Positions 11,047 to 23,168 of a stretch of DNA of 64,000 nt are shown here, in pieces. Location of the stretch: NCBI GenBank assembly GCA_008704415.1, contig VXIS01000075.1:62001-126000 (forward strand), given 5' to 3'. The position numbers and the translations under genes are program-made. Origin of the DNA: Sphaerosporella brunnea (taxonomy: Eukaryota > Ascomycota > Pezizomycetes > Pezizales > Pyronemataceae). The notes under the pieces are model-generated. The model saw only the letters and a list, made by a program, of their open reading frames with translations, was not told the origin of the DNA and made no database searches. Numbering within the stretch: the first letter of the stretch is position 1; each line of letters begins with the position of its first letter.

Positions 11047-11998
11047 GTAACTGGTGGAGGCTGTAGGATGGAACGAATTTTCCTTTTTCTTTTTTATCGA
11101 GTGCGATATATTAGGGATCGATAGTTACGGTTTGATTGCGTTCTTGTCGGTTAGGAAACCTAGAATATGGTAAAGTTTCACTCTTTATTACCGCACCTGA
11201 GGGAGGTATAGAACTCTGTACGGCTCGCAGCTGGAAAAAAGTGAGAGCCGCCTGGAAAAATGAGAAGAAAAGAGTTATCCGTGTTAAGTACGTGAGATAG
11301 TAGGCGCTAACCATGGTGTATATAAAGCCCCCTATTTCCCAGTTTCTGCCAGTGAACATGCGTCTAGGGAGAAGTCAACTGGAACATGCCTCGAGAGCGC
11401 AATCCTGAGTTGCTTGCAAACTTTAAAATTCAAGAGGCACCGCCTGGAGCCAACTGCTGCGCCGTCGACGATATCTTGAACTCGAAGACGAGTTGTAGCG
11501 CCAGAGTGGCGCCTGTGGTAGTCGAGGTAGCACTCTGTCTCGGCGCGAACTTTTTTTTTCACTACACCAACTCGGTATTGCTTTGAGAAATATACGAAAT
11601 GTAGCGTATAATATTGTCGGTTATGAGCTTAAAGTATAACACGATATATCGAGTGACAGTCAGTGAGTCTTTGTGCAGGGTTTCCCGTCATTCCGTGTCA
11701 CTCTGCTTGCTCAAATTGAATGTCTCGACAGCATTACCGCTCTCAAAACATTTTGCCTGCCCCCAGACCCCGAAAAACGTTTTTCCCCTACATTCCAAGA
11801 CCACACCTCTTGCTTTATTGTCACCACCAAACAACCAAACCACCAACTCCCTTCCCTCCCGACCCCACTACCAACGACACCACCACAACGTTAACCACCA
11901 CCACCACCCTCCCCTCCCAGCTACTTTCCCTAACAATCTCTTATCCATAACTGTGTATAACCTTAGTAAAGATTGCCTTTAACTCCCGCTGCGCGAAG
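11047..11998. other. Intergenic, CA/CT-rich promoter
   Basis: Noncoding. From about 11740 to 11950 it is strongly C/A/T-biased on the + strand (ACCACCACCACC-like runs), as is common in fungal promoters and 5' leaders; it leads to the ATG at 11999. Overlapping frames here are low-complexity artefacts. Confidence 0.5.
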
Positions 11999-14900
11999 AT
12001 GACGACGCGCTACGGGAAACAAGATGCCAGGAACGAGGTCCTGAATCTTGATCGCTACGATGTGAACGACATGCTGGTAGGCCCTCTTCTGGCTGATGTT
12101 CATTGGTCCGTTGATCATGCTGACGAGTAAAAACAGGCCGATCTGGGCCAGCATCGCCATCGCAATCTACCCCTCGCGGGTGCTACCGTTGTGAAGCCTC
12201 CTCCTCCCCCGGATGCCACCAAGTTCGGTGGGAAAATAGCGAAGATGGTTGAGAAGAACGAGAACATTGTCGCGGCATGGGGTGGTAAGTTAAATGAACC
12301 CACCTCGCATAAGCAAACTTGCTAACATTACATCCCTGCCAGCTGTTTACGAGCCTGAGATGGACGAAGCCCGTGAGGATGGGCTGGGAGGCGGGCAAGC
12401 TCATCGCTTGGGCCCCAACTTCCGACCTAACCAAGGTGTTCTCTCTGGCCGTGGCCGAGGCACGCCTGCCCGCCGTACCCGCTCGTTGTCTCCTCGGCGC
12501 GGTCCTGGTGGACGTGGTCGTGGTATTGCTCCAGGGCAGTTGGGCATCCGGATGGGGACTCGCCCCCCGAAGTTGCCGAGCGTTCCCAAGTTTACGCCTC
12601 ACATGAAGACCGCTGGTGATCCGGCGATGAGGCATATCCGCCCCAGAGTCAAAGTTAGAGCGGTTGACGATATGGTTGCTCACAACTTCGGTGCTGCTGC
12701 GGGACTACAGCCTAAGCCTGCTCGTCCTCCCATTAAGGGCGATGCTCATGATTCTCATATCGGACAGTAAGGCTAACTTCATTGTTGGATTTGATGAGAG
12801 GGTTGTTCGCTAACGGATATTCAGCTGGTGGGGAGGAAGGCTGTGTGTGAACCAGGATGGCGAGGCTTTCTTCTCTCGAAAGCAGCCTATGGGTCTCGAA
12901 GCTTCACAGCACGCTCCGGTCCCTTCAACCCCGAGGCCATTGACCCCGAAACCTTCCGTTCCTATGCACATACAGAAGGATCTCCATGAGGGCAGGCAGC
13001 TCAGGCAAATTCCGCAGCCAAATTCCGTGGACGACGCCACTAAGCAAGTTTCAAATCCCTTTGGACTTGAAGCCTCGATTCATTCGACAAACCGAAGCGG
13101 ACAAGAGGCCATCGCGCCTGCTCTGCCTGCTGCCTCGTTCTCGCAAACGAGCGTCCCTCCTAGGCAGATTTCTAAGCCTCCTGGACTTGAATCCTCGATT
13201 CATTCGGCAAACCGAAGCGGACATGAGGCCATCGTGCCGGCTCTGCCTGTTCCCTCGTTCTCGCAGATGAGCGTCCCTCCTTGGCGGATTTCTAAGCCTC
13301 CTGGACTTGAAACCTCAATTCATTCGGCAAACCGAAGCGGACAAGAGGCCATCGCGCCTGCTCTGCCTGCTGCCTCGTTCTCGCAAACGAGCGTCCCTCC
13401 TAGGCAGATTTCTAAGCCTCCTGGACTTGAATCCTCGATTCATTCGGCAAACCGAAGCGGACATGAGGCCATCGTGCCGGCTCTGCCTGTTCCCTCGTTC
13501 TCGCAGATGAGCGTCCCTCCTTGGCGGATTTCTAAGCCTCCTGGACTTGAAACCTCAATTCATTCGGCAAACCGAAGCGGACAAGAGGCCATCGCGCCTG
13601 CTCTGCCCGCTCCCTCGTTCTCGCAGATGAGCGTCCCTCCTTGGCAGATTTCTAAGCCTCCTGGACTTGAAACCTCAATTCATTCGGCAAACCGAATCGG
13701 ACATGAGGCCATCGCGCCTGCTCTGCCCGCTCCCTCGTTCTCGCAGATGAGCGTCCCTCCTTGGCAGATTTCTAAGCCTCCTGGACTTGAAACCTCAATT
13801 CATTCGGCAAACCGAATCGGACATGAGGCCATCGCGCCTGCTCTGCCCGCTCCCTCGTTCTCGCAGATGAGCGTCCCACCTTGGCAGATTTCTAAGCCTC
13901 CTGGACTTGAAACCTCAATTCATTCGGCAAACCGAAGCGGACATGAGGTCATCGTGCCTGCTCCTACGTTATTGCAGATGAGCGCCCCTCCCAGGAAGGC
14001 TTCCAGGTCACCTCTTCCACCCAGTGACGACGATTGGGTCTTGTCCCCTCCGCCCGTGGAGCCTCCTGGGGACAGAGCACATCCAAGGGGCCGCAATTTC
14101 AAGGCTTTTCTCCCACCTGGCTTGTCGACTGCAAGCAATACCAAGCTCCTGACTGGTCCCGTCAACGACGTCGTCTCCCATGTTGCCAGATCGGAAGGGG
14201 TTTCCAGTCGTCCTAGCTCACGCCTTAGTTCCCACAGCGTTCTTGAAGAGCTTGAACAGGAACCGCAAACTGAAGAGGAAATTCAGAAACGGATTGACCA
14301 GCTTGATGAGTGCCTCGAATTCGATCTTGTGAGGCTGGAAACATATGGCAATGAACTGGCGGCGACTGAGGCTGATGTTGTTGCTGTGCAAGCTAAGCTT
14401 GCAAGACTCAAGGAACTGGCAGCGGCCAGGGAAAATCGTTTGTCAAAGCAAATGGCACAGGCAGCCCATAGGAACTCAGAACGTAATAAATTACTGCAGC
14501 GTCAAGAATTGATTCGTGGGGCCAAGGTAAGCACCCTCTCCCCTTTCACTAGCAGACGGACTTGTATTCACAAATTGTGATAGCAACTTGAGATCGAAGC
14601 TAGAGAGAAGGCCGAGCTTGAAGCCAAAGAAAAGGCAGAACAAGAGCTCCGTGCTAAAAAAGCAGCCGAAATTGCCAATGAGCAGGCTGCCTGGCTCATA
14701 GCTGCCGCAGAGGCCACCAAAAACAAGCAACGCTGTGGAAATGAGCTTCTCGAACAGGCCCGTCTTCAGAAGGAGCGTGATGAGCAGGAGCATCTCCAGA
14801 AAGAGCGTGCGGAGCAGGAGCATCTCCAGAAGGAGCGTGCTGAGCAGGAGCGTCTTCAGAAGGAGCGTGCGGAGCGGGAGCGCCTTGAGCAGGAGCGTCT

Positions 14901-15577
14901 TCAGAAGGAGCGTGCCGAGCAGGAGCGTCTTCAGAAGGAGCGTGCCGAGCAGGAGCGTCTTCAGAAGGAGCGTGCCGAGCAGGAGCGTCTTCAGAAGGAG
15001 CGTGCCGAGCAGGAGCGTCTTCAGAAGGAGCGTGCCGAGCAGGAGCGCCTCCAGAAGGAGCGTGCTGAGCAGGAGCGTCTTCAGACGCAGTTTCTGCAGA
15101 GGCAGCTCTTTGAACGGGTTGAAATGGCTCGCATTCAGCACAAACTTACGGCAGAAACTGAGTCTCAGGCCAAGTCGTCGGCAATTCCTGTCGTTTCTCC
15201 GGTGGTATTTCCTCCTGGAAAGAAAGACCCTGTTCGTGATGATGCTGCCTTCAAGGCTCAAAATCCTGCCAAGGGTGTGGACGCTTTCGATCCCCTGAAC
15301 CCCTTCCCCCTCAAGGTCAAGATTGTCGTCCGTCCTGTGCTTGAGTAAGTGCCCTCCTATCTGCGTTCCACCTGCCAAGGCTGACCATGGATACAGTCGC
15401 GACCCCCTCGTCTTTGATCTCATTCACACTGATCAGCCCACTCAGAAGATCAAGAAGGCAGTCCGGAGCCTATTGCCCACCGAAGAGGCCGACTACTTGT
15501 TGGCTCTCAAGGCGTTCCAGAACTTCAGCGGCGTCATAGTAGAGCGCTTCTGGGCTCGTGTTCAGGGCTCCATGTGA
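11999..15577 (+). CDS. Repeat-rich coiled-coil protein of unknown function, 1097 aa
   Basis: Six exons, 11999-12076, 12137-12284, 12343-12766, 12825-14526, 14584-15344 and 15397-15577, keep one frame throughout. The N-terminal part is basic with RGRGTP and PRRGPGGRGRGI motifs. Residues of about 290 to 600 hold eight tandem 40-residue repeats of the type ISKPPGLETSIHSANRSG..., encoded by near-identical 120-bp units. A long charged coiled coil follows, including about ten copies of a 10-residue unit QERLQKERAE. The C-terminus (RDPLVFDLIHTDQPTQKIKK...) is non-repetitive and may fold. I recognise no family. A scaffold or RNA-associated role would be a guess from RGG-like and coiled-coil content only. 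The repeat block probably varies in copy number between strains. Confidence 0.75.
13051..13975 (+). repeat. In-frame 120-bp tandem repeats, about eight units
   Basis: Units begin at the TCTAAGCCTCCTGGACTTGA box at 13171, 13291, 13411, 13531, 13651, 13771 and 13891, with a diverged first unit at 13051. A block of about 280 bp from 13088 is identical at an offset of 240 bp, so units first multiplied as a dimer. Later units are identical at a 120-bp offset. The repeat length is a multiple of three, and the reading frame is kept. Confidence 0.95.
14770..15090 (+). repeat. In-frame 30-bp tandem repeats encoding a coiled coil
   Basis: Repeated GAGCAGGAGCGTCTTCAGAA units of 30 bp, about ten copies with interruptions, encode Glu/Gln/Arg/Lys-rich decapeptides. 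Copies in the middle are identical. The opposite strand is open and Leu-rich because of the repeat composition; it is not a gene. Confidence 0.9.
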
Positions 15578-16999
15578 GATGGGTTTTAAACATTCTACTG
15601 GAAAATTGGCTATCCTCGGTATAAAATGTGGTACGAATGGCGTTTTGTCGCATTTTATCAGCTGCTTTCTATGCTTCCCTTTCCTACTACATGAGATATC
15701 TCTACTGCTACCTCCCACAATGTACTACTTAATGCAAATCGGAAGTTGAGATCACCTACTCTCCACTTGGGTGGTTTTCTGAAGTGTGCGAAACGTAGAG
15801 TAAATATTTTCAATTGCTAAACGTCGGCATTGCCAGGTACTCCAGGATCCGGTTTTTAGGTTCTTCCTGTCAGGTTTTCAATTTTAATCGCCAAAATTCT
15901 GTTCCCGGGAATCTGCACAGGCGTGGGTACGGGCGGTGCTGGATGGGGGGGAGTGCTGGCTACAGTACTCGCTGAAGAATAGCTGGTGATCATGATGCCC
16001 ACCTCTGAAGCTGGAGAGTATGGTGACAACCCGCGAGCTCTGGTAGACGGTCAACAGGTGTGCAGCATGGGCTAGCGCTAGCGTAGCGGTCCAAAAATGC
16101 CACAACACACAACATTTCAATAAAACCTTTTTGAGCCCGGTAACGTCTGGAGATATCGGATATTCGAATTTCGAAAGGCTTAGGGCGCGTTCGGCAGATT
16201 TCCACAGAAACGGGATCGCTCAGTCCTGTGGAAAAGCCGGTCTGCCGAACGCGCCCCTATATATATATATATAACCTCTTGTGAACGTCCGCCACGTTCG
16301 TGTGAGAGAAACCGTCTTGTTGTAATTTATGATACGGAACGTTTTTAACAATTTCCACTCTTGGTTAATGATTGCTCAATGATTTCTATTGCCCCCCCCC
16401 CCCCCACCCCCTTTTTTTTTTTTACAATGGTAGTTAGCCGTACCCAGGTATATTTCTTGCCCGCCCGTCGACCAAATCACAAAATATCACTTGCAAGCGC
16501 AAAGCATTATTGTCATCGAGTACCACATCATTTACCCTCCCAAGTCCGTCCCAAACTCCCAAAAAGTAAGCAGTGACAAGCAACCGATCAGACCAAACCG
16601 ACAAACCACGGCAGGAAAAGGAAAAATAATTAAAAAAAAACATGCAAATCACATCAACAAGGAACAAATACGAAAAAGAAAAAAGAAGCCGTCGCTGCCG
16701 TTCTTGTTCTACCAATTACAATATGTTTTATAGTACTCATACTCTCGTTGCATGCATATCGTTCCTTTTTCTTTTTCTTTTTCTTTTTTTGACGGGATTC
16801 TGGAATTGCGGAATCGGATGGATGAATGGATGGATGGATGGACGGTTGGACTGGTGAAAAAAACGGACAAACAAGTAACCTGCTCCTTTCCCAAGTAACC
16901 CGCCATGATATCAAAAACAAACAACGGAGAAAAAAGAGACAACGCCCCTCCCCCACTACCTCCTTCTCCCCTGGTTACACATACACACATAGTTTCTTT
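15578..16999. other. Intergenic between convergent genes, low-complexity
   Basis: Holds a small palindromic element (16183-16256), a TA microsatellite directly after it (about 16258-16272), a C14 run followed by a T run near 16390 to 16422, A-rich stretches near 16640 and a TGGA/TGAA microsatellite at 16816-16843. No gene seen. Confidence 0.6.
16183..16256. mobile_element. Small palindromic MITE-like element, 74 bp
   Basis: GGGCGCGTTCGGCAGA at the left and TCTGCCGAACGCGCCC at the right are perfect inverted repeats; TTTCCAC/GTGGAAA extends the stem. TA is near both ends. The GGGCGCGTTCGG terminus resembles widespread MITE ends. It could instead be a stable hairpin of another origin. Confidence 0.6.
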
Positions 17000-19049
17000 T
17001 TACATGCGCATGTTCATGCCACCAGCGGCGCCATTGCCGCGTCCAACAGCATTCCATCCCCATGCGCCAACTCCCGGAGTTCCAAATCCTTCCACCATCG
17101 GGTGGTGACCACCTGGCGCACTGGTAGAGCGAGGCTGCATAGCTGCACCGACATTTCCCCAGCCGAGCGGGGGCTGGTTGAGACGTTGCTGCTGCTGGGC
17201 GGCGGCGACAGCAAATGACATCTGGTTGAGGTGGGGCATGGAGGAGTACGGCTGCTGCTGCTGTTGCTGGCGGCCCATCATGGCTTGAGGAGGCGGGGTG
17301 GTGGCGGGGTTGTAGTGTGGCTGTGGAGGCTGCATGAGGTGTGAGCTCTGGTGCTGTTGAGGATATCCACCCACCGAGCCATTGGAGCTGTACGAAGACT
17401 GCATCATCGTCGCTTGCGGCTGTTGCTGCTGTTGCTGAGGCGGCAAGTTCGGGTTGTAGCTGCGGCTGCCGTGCATAGACGACGGTGACTGGCTAGGGTT
17501 CGGGTAGTATCCATTTTGCTGCTGCATGGGGTAGATGGGCGGCTGGGCAGGAGGCTGTTGCTGCTGCTGGTGGGCTGACTGATACCCCCTCTCTCTACCG
17601 GGAGTAAAGTTCGGGTATGCCCTGTTTTGCGGCATGTTCGCGAATGGCGGGGCCGAAGGTGTAAACTGCTGCGGAGATGGAGTGAAATTAGCGGTCGGGT
17701 TAAAGTGCTGGTTCTGAGGCATTTGCTGTTGTGGCAATGCCTGTAGCGGCTGCATCGACATCTGCATCACAGGCTGCTGCTGCTGCATCAATGATGGGTC
17801 ATGATAGGCGTGAGGAGGGTAGAAAGCCTGCGGCATGACAGGATAGAACTGTGAACGGCCGGAGAAGTCATCGTTCTTGTCCTGTCTGCGGGACTTTTCC
17901 TGCTTCGCGGGCGGAGGTGTCTCTGGCGGAGATTCCACAAAGTCCTTGAAAATCCTAGCGCGAGCCTCCTGGTACGCCGCTTCACGTTCCTCGCGCGTGC
18001 TCTTCGCGTTGGAACCTGCAGCAGCCTCCGATGTTCCGTTCTCGGAGGATGTTTCAGAATTCGCTTTTGCGCCGGAAGTAGAACTGCCTCTCGGCGGTGT
18101 GTCCGTGCCATTTCGACGCATAATCTTCACAGCAGGAATGGCTCCACTCGAAACCGCCTTTTGGATTTGCTGGGTAGCCACTGGCCAAGCGGCGAGTGAG
18201 GTGATGGGTCTGACATGGGATTAGTCTGGTACAACCCTGCAACGGCAGATCTGCTTACATTCGTGCAGCTTGGCCGCGAAACATCCGTACCGACGCGCCG
18301 GAAGAATCCGCCACGTGCGTGAGCCGGTAGTATTCCGCCATCTTGTGCGCTAATAGGCGATGGTATGAATTTATTGGCGGCATGTCAAAAATCTCACAGC
18401 TGCGCCGCAGATTAGCAATAAGATAGAAAAGGGGTTTTGAAGGATAAGTGACACACTTCTTGTCCTCGATGAAGGCAACAATGTCCTTCTCCAGCTTAAT
18501 CACAAAGATGCGGTCTCGTGGGTTCTCCAGCGCATCGATCAATCGAGGATCCGGCTGATCCATTGGGTCGCAGAGCATGTTCTGCAACTGGTGGGAAAAT
18601 GGCTCCTGAGCTTGTGGAGAAACAACAATAACTGGTGAAGACTGGTCAGAAGTCTCTGATGATGCACTTGTAGAATCCACCTCCCGATTCAGAATTCGAG
18701 GAATCGGGCTTGCGCCATTTGGCTCTTTTGTCTGCGCAACCTGCCGTGGGTTGTTAGCGCAGAGGCTTGCGTCGTCGTGGACAAGGAAGGCGCTCACGGT
18801 AATAGCATCGTCTAACTTCGCTGTTTCGTCGACAGTGACAGTGTCGCTTTTGCCTGTTTCAACTTCTTTCTCTTTGTTGTTGGACTCGGGCTTATTGTTT
18901 CCAATCGACAGGTTTTCGAGTGAATTTAATACGTCAGAATCCTCGCTATTGGTGCCGTTCGCATCGGCAGTAGGTTGAGCTTTTGAGACATCTTTTGAGG
19001 CATCTTCGGCGATGGGTGGAGATTTGTCAGGAACTTCGGTGGCCGACAT
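17000..19049 (-). CDS. R3H-SUZ domain RNA-binding protein
   Basis: Two exons (19049-18259 and 18209-17000) with a 49-nt intron encode 666 residues. An acidic, disordered N-terminus is followed by an R3H domain at roughly residues 180 to 255 with the diagnostic NSYHRLLAHKMAEYY (R-x3-H). A SUZ-like segment follows (ITSLAAWP...GAIPAVKIMRR), then a long Gln/Pro-rich tail. R3H binds single-stranded nucleic acid and SUZ supports RNA binding; fungal relatives act in the cytoplasm on mRNA fate. The start chosen is the ATG at 19049, because the frame is open upstream only from a non-ATG codon at 19133. The Gln/Pro tail suggests granule association, which is inference. Confidence 0.85.
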
Positions 19050-21162
19050 ATTATCGTGAATGGAGGGTTGCAATCGACGGTAGCGTTCAGTAGGTGTGCG
19101 AGAGACGCTTTGGAGAGGTTCTCGCAACCACAAGCTGTTGGAAGAAAAGGTCAGTTGTGACGCGGAATGTGGAGGACAAGTATACCTGTTGAATCGAAGG
19201 CAGAGGTAGGAAAGCGCAACAAGTGCAAAAAGTTGGAATGGGTAAAAAAGATGAAGTGGACTATGTATTCAGACGCCGGTTCCAGAAAATCAGGATGAAC
19301 GAGAACGAAGAACGATCGAAAGGAAGCGATTGGAGAGTTGTATAGGCTCCCGAGACATAGTCCTAAGCAATAACTGACATTTGCGCACGGGGGGAGATGT
19401 TCCGTTGAAAGACCAGCTGGGCGGGTAGGACGAGAGCTCGATCCAACCTGGGGAGAGGGTCGGAGGGAGGAGGCGAGGTGTGTAAATGGGTGGTGGAGGT
19501 CGGCTTTCCTCAGGAGATGCTTTAATTTTGGTTCTTATGGAGTTTTGAAGGTTGGGATGCGGTGCGTTGCGCAGCCTTGTTGGAAGGAAGATTTAGAGGA
19601 GGGTAACAGTCGGAGGGCGGGTTTAAGAGAGGAAACCCAAGTTATCTTTGGATGCGCTCTGTCACGGAGAGCGGAGAAGGAGGGGTTTCCGAGAGTAGAG
19701 AGATCAGAGGAGAGAGAGGTACCAAGTATTTGAGGCACGCGGCGTAGGTACAGGTGTTGCCTGGAAAGGCGGCGACGGAAGCTTGGGGGGGGCAGAATTC
19801 TTTTTCCGCCTTCGCGCATGTCAGACGCCAAGCCAGGCAGCGTAGAAAGGCAAGGAGCAGCAAATTGAAGAGTTGGGCAAACGACACTGGCTCTGCCTTA
19901 CATAGATGGGTAGAGTAGATACTTCTCGAGTAAATAAGAGGAAGTATGCACCTGCTCTGTACTCTATCTATGCATTACGGCTGTTTGCCTGAGTTGCCCT
20001 ATGGGAACCTCTCGTGAACAAGCAAGTTTGAAGCAAACCCTCACGACAAAGAGGTATGACCGCACGGACGAAAGGCCTGTGGCACGGTATGCACAACATT
20101 AATTGTTGTTGCATTCTACAGGTTGGATGATGGATTCCCATAGATTGCCCTGCGGATCTGGGGTTTGGCGTTTATCCGCTCGACGCCCCACCTGCACGGC
20201 GGGTTTCAACTGACTCCCCAGCTGATTAAGCGCGCGGACATATTCAATTGCCCTCTCAGCGCTTACTTAGATCTGCATCAGTACGTGGGAAGTGGCACGG
20301 GCAACTGAACGACTCCGAGCGATCTTAGTAATAGTTACAGGTAAGTGTCTTGTGCCACTCCACCATGGAGCAGATTCGTATATACCAGCAGAGTACGATT
20401 TACGGTCAATCGACTACTCTCAGGGGTTGCTGCTTCACCCTTCAAAGCCCCCGCCGTATATGCAGGTCGACGTCGAACTCATGATCAGCAGGCCGTAGTT
20501 AAAACCCGGCCTGTGTATCTTCAGCCGGCGCAAAGGAAAGGCAAGGAACCAGCCTAATTACCTACATCAGAATCCGAACTGCAACGCCTTGCCAACTGGC
20601 AGCTTTCAGACACGAAGATGAGGCGACCATCTGACATTACACAGAATTTACTCGCAGACTCAAGATTTTGCTATCTTAGCTTCCAGATCATCCTACATCA
20701 CTCGAATATATACTCTAGTCACGTGTCCATGAAGAAAACGCTTCGCATCTCCGCACAAAAAAATCCGCGGATCAACCCAGCCAGCGCACCACACAATTCG
20801 TCTGGTTCGAAACCGAGAGCTTTACTACTACCATTTGCACGCGATTTAACTAGGCACTTGCTTTTCGCTTTTCATCGTGCCAAGAGGGAAGTGTCCGGAT
20901 CCCACATTCGGCAGCTTCCTCAAGTGCTCTTTCCCCAGAGCCAAAAGGCCTTTTTAATTCACCTCACCTCACCATCAACACCCCCCCCCCAAAGCTGCCC
21001 ACACATCCAACGTGAGACTCAACCCGCCAGCCATTCACCCAACCAAAATCAGCCGCGCAACCTCACACAATACTTTGCGCAGCCCACAGTCCCAGCACCA
21101 GCGCCAGCAACTCGCCTCCATTACCTACATACTTCTCAGCACGACCTACAAAGTCCCTTCGC
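19050..21162. other. Divergent intergenic region, about 2.1 kb
   Basis: Contains the promoters of the R3H gene and the zinc-knuckle gene. A poly-G run lies near 19786 and a C-rich, CA-rich leader precedes 21163. A long open frame at 20618-21232 overlaps the next gene out of frame and has leader-like composition, so I do not call it. No repeat or RNA gene recognised. Confidence 0.5.
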
Positions 21163-22065
21163 ATGCATCGCTACCGCCCCTATTCGTCCGCCTCCAGGGC
21201 GACGCCCACAACCCGCTGCCAAAAATGTCTAAAGCTCGGTATGTGCCTGTTTTTCCTGCTGCAGCCCTATGCATTCCTTGATCCTCCACTAACTTTAGGC
21301 AGGCCACTACAGTTACGAATGCAAAGCCACGACGCAGGAACGCCCCTACATCTCGCGGCCCTCGCGCACCCAGCAACTTTTCAATCCCAAGCTGCAGCCG
21401 AAGTTGACCGAGGCGATGCCACCGGCGGATGAGGCCAGGAAGGGAGTTGCAGACAGTATCTTGAAAGCGAAGGAGGAGGATCGCAGTCGCAAACGCAGGC
21501 GGGACGGGTATGCGCAGCGCGTTGCTTGGACGACGTGGCGTATGGACGCGCTGACGTGTGATGCTGCTACTCTAGATCTGCATCACCACCACACAGTCGC
21601 TCCTCATCTGTAAGCTCGCACTCAAGCTACTCAAGCATATCGTCCGGCCGGTCACGGTCGCCATCGCCCCCACCTACGACGCGCTCGCGCACTCACGGAA
21701 GAGGTGACAAACGGAGATCGGATAGTTATTCGCGAAGCCCGGACCACGAACGCTCGGTACGACGGAAATTTAAGGACTCTCCAAGTCCTGGAACCCGAGG
21801 CCGACGGCTAAGCCCTACAGACAACAGTAGAAGAACTAGAAGCGTTTCCCCGCCTCGGAGGATTAGGTCGCCCAAGAGACGGCGGCCCTCGCCTTCACCT
21901 AGAATGGACGAGTATGCATCTGGAGGCGGAGGCAGAGGAGGCAGAGGTGCGTACGGTTCCAGAAGGGAACAGAGTCCACCGCCGCCACCACCTCGGGAGA
22001 GAAGCCCCAGTCCTTTCACTCGCCGGAGATTGATGACGGAGGCGATGCAGAGGGGAGCCAGATGA
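21163..22065 (+). CDS. CCHC zinc-knuckle SR-rich protein (ZCCHC10-like)
   Basis: Three exons, 21163-21238, 21303-21507 and 21576-22065, encode 256 residues. The zinc knuckle C-QK-C-LKLG-H-YSYE-C (residues 19 to 32) is split by the first intron after the glycine. It is followed by the conserved block ERPYISRPSRTQQLFNPKL. The rest is rich in SR/RS, Arg and Pro (for example RSRSPSPP and RRIRSPKRRRPSPSP). Fungal members of this family are probably nuclear and linked to pre-mRNA processing; that role is inferred from the SR composition. The next gene on the opposite strand, CWF18, is also a splicing factor. Confidence 0.85.
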
Positions 22066-22383
22066 GAAGGACACCAGTAACAGCAAGCCTTACATATGGA
22101 TTGTAAAATTGTATTTGTCCATTTCGGAAATATGTATATCGGGAGAACGGAGTTTGTTTCAGTACCGTGTCATTTTTATCGTTTTCATTGCGGAGGCACG
22201 CTTGCTGCCCCGTTGTTGCGAGCAAAAGACTTGTTCGTAAATAATGTACATGCCAATTACCACCGATTCATACTCAACAAACCTGAAATGTAAACAACCG
22301 AAACGCGCGCTGGATAGACTACCATGCAGAAGAACAAATGGGGCATATACAGAAGAAAAGCAAAACCCGCAACGCCAGACGCC

Positions 22384-22971
22384 CTACTCCTCGTCGTCGA
22401 CCTCACCATCAAGATCATCACTCTCCTTCTCCCTCTGCTCCACCATCTTTGCAATATTCCCCTCCACCTCCTTTCCCTCCCCATCTACCTCGCCACGCTT
22501 CTTCTTCTCTTCCTCAATGCGTGCCTTCACAAGCCTCGCAATGGCGCTATCAGTCCGGCTCTTCAACATCTCCAGCTTGCGATCCACATCTCTCTTCAGG
22601 TCCCAGTTCGGTTTTTTAGGTTGCAGACTGAACAGGTCGACGGGCTCATCATCTTTCCGTTCGGCCTCGTGGGCGGCTTTGGCGATTTCCGCGGCGCGGG
22701 CTTCGAGCGTCTCCTGCCCTTCGGTGGGTAGCGAGGCGAAACCCATTTTTGGAGCCCGGTCTTCCACGTCGTAGTTGCGTCCGCTGAGGAGGTGCGAGAT
22801 GTCTTTTTCTTTTTCGTCTTTCGAGTCATCGCCGGAGGGTGCGTCCGGGAGTGTGCCGGCGTCTTCGGTGGTGCTGGGGACCGGCTCCGGCGCTTTGCGT
22901 TTTAAAGATTTGAGCTGCGAGAGGCGTTCTTTCCTCGCGGCGGCGGCGGCGTCGAGGGAGGCGGTCGACAT
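22384..22971 (-). CDS. cwf18: Pre-mRNA splicing factor Cwf18 (CCDC12 family)
   Basis: A single exon encodes 195 residues. Family marks are the N-terminal RKERLSQLKSLKRK, the middle block LSGRNYDVEDRAPKMGF, and VDLFSLQPKKPNWDLKRDVDRKLEML. A coiled coil follows, ending in an acidic tail. Cwf18 is a component of the Prp19-associated (Cdc5) spliceosome complex in the nucleus. It is transcribed away from the PPR gene, with only 197 bp between the start codons. Confidence 0.88.
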   Translation of the reverse strand: MSTASLDAAAAARKERLSQLKSLKRKAPEPVPSTTEDAGTLPDAPSGDDSKDEKEKDISHLLSGRNYDVEDRAPKMGFASLPTEGQETLEARAAEIAKAAHEAERKDDEPVDLFSLQPKKPNWDLKRDVDRKLEMLKSRTDSAIARLVKARIEEEKKKRGEVDGEGKEVEGNIAKMVEQREKESDDLDGEVDDEE

Positions 22972-23168
22972 GGTGGTTGTTTTTGCTGTTCGAAGAGTGA
23001 GCTTTGCCGCTCCAAGATCTCGCGTGGTGGCTTTGTGTTACGCCGGGTAAGATCCACACGTGAGCTGGGACCATGAACTTTTTTTTTGGGTACATACGGA
23101 ATTCGATTGCAGGCCACGAACTAAATCGACCCCCCACCCAACACAAACCTGGAGCACCGAATCCACGT
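22972..23168. promoter_or_regulatory. Compact bidirectional promoter, CWF18/PPR gene
   Basis: Only 197 bp separate the ATG of the minus-strand CWF18 and the preferred ATG of the plus-strand PPR gene, so the two must share promoter DNA. No specific site can be assigned. If the PPR gene starts at 23073 instead, the gap is 101 bp. Confidence 0.6.

Noticed and set aside
14735..15298. Plus-strand Ser/Arg-rich frame (RSVFRRSVPSRS repeats)
   Set aside because: Out-of-frame reading of the same 30-bp repeats; not joined to any exon.
14491..15423. 310-residue Leu-rich frame on the minus strand (LLLKTLLLGTL type)
   Set aside because: It is the antisense of the 30-bp coiled-coil repeats of the plus-strand gene, whose exon structure and frame are consistent.
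19050..19133. N-terminal extension of the R3H protein
   Set aside because: The frame is open but starts only at a non-ATG codon; the ATG at 19049 is the first proper start.
20618..21232. 204-residue plus-strand frame
   Set aside because: Overlaps exon 1 of the zinc-knuckle gene in another frame; composition is that of a pyrimidine-rich leader, with no domain.
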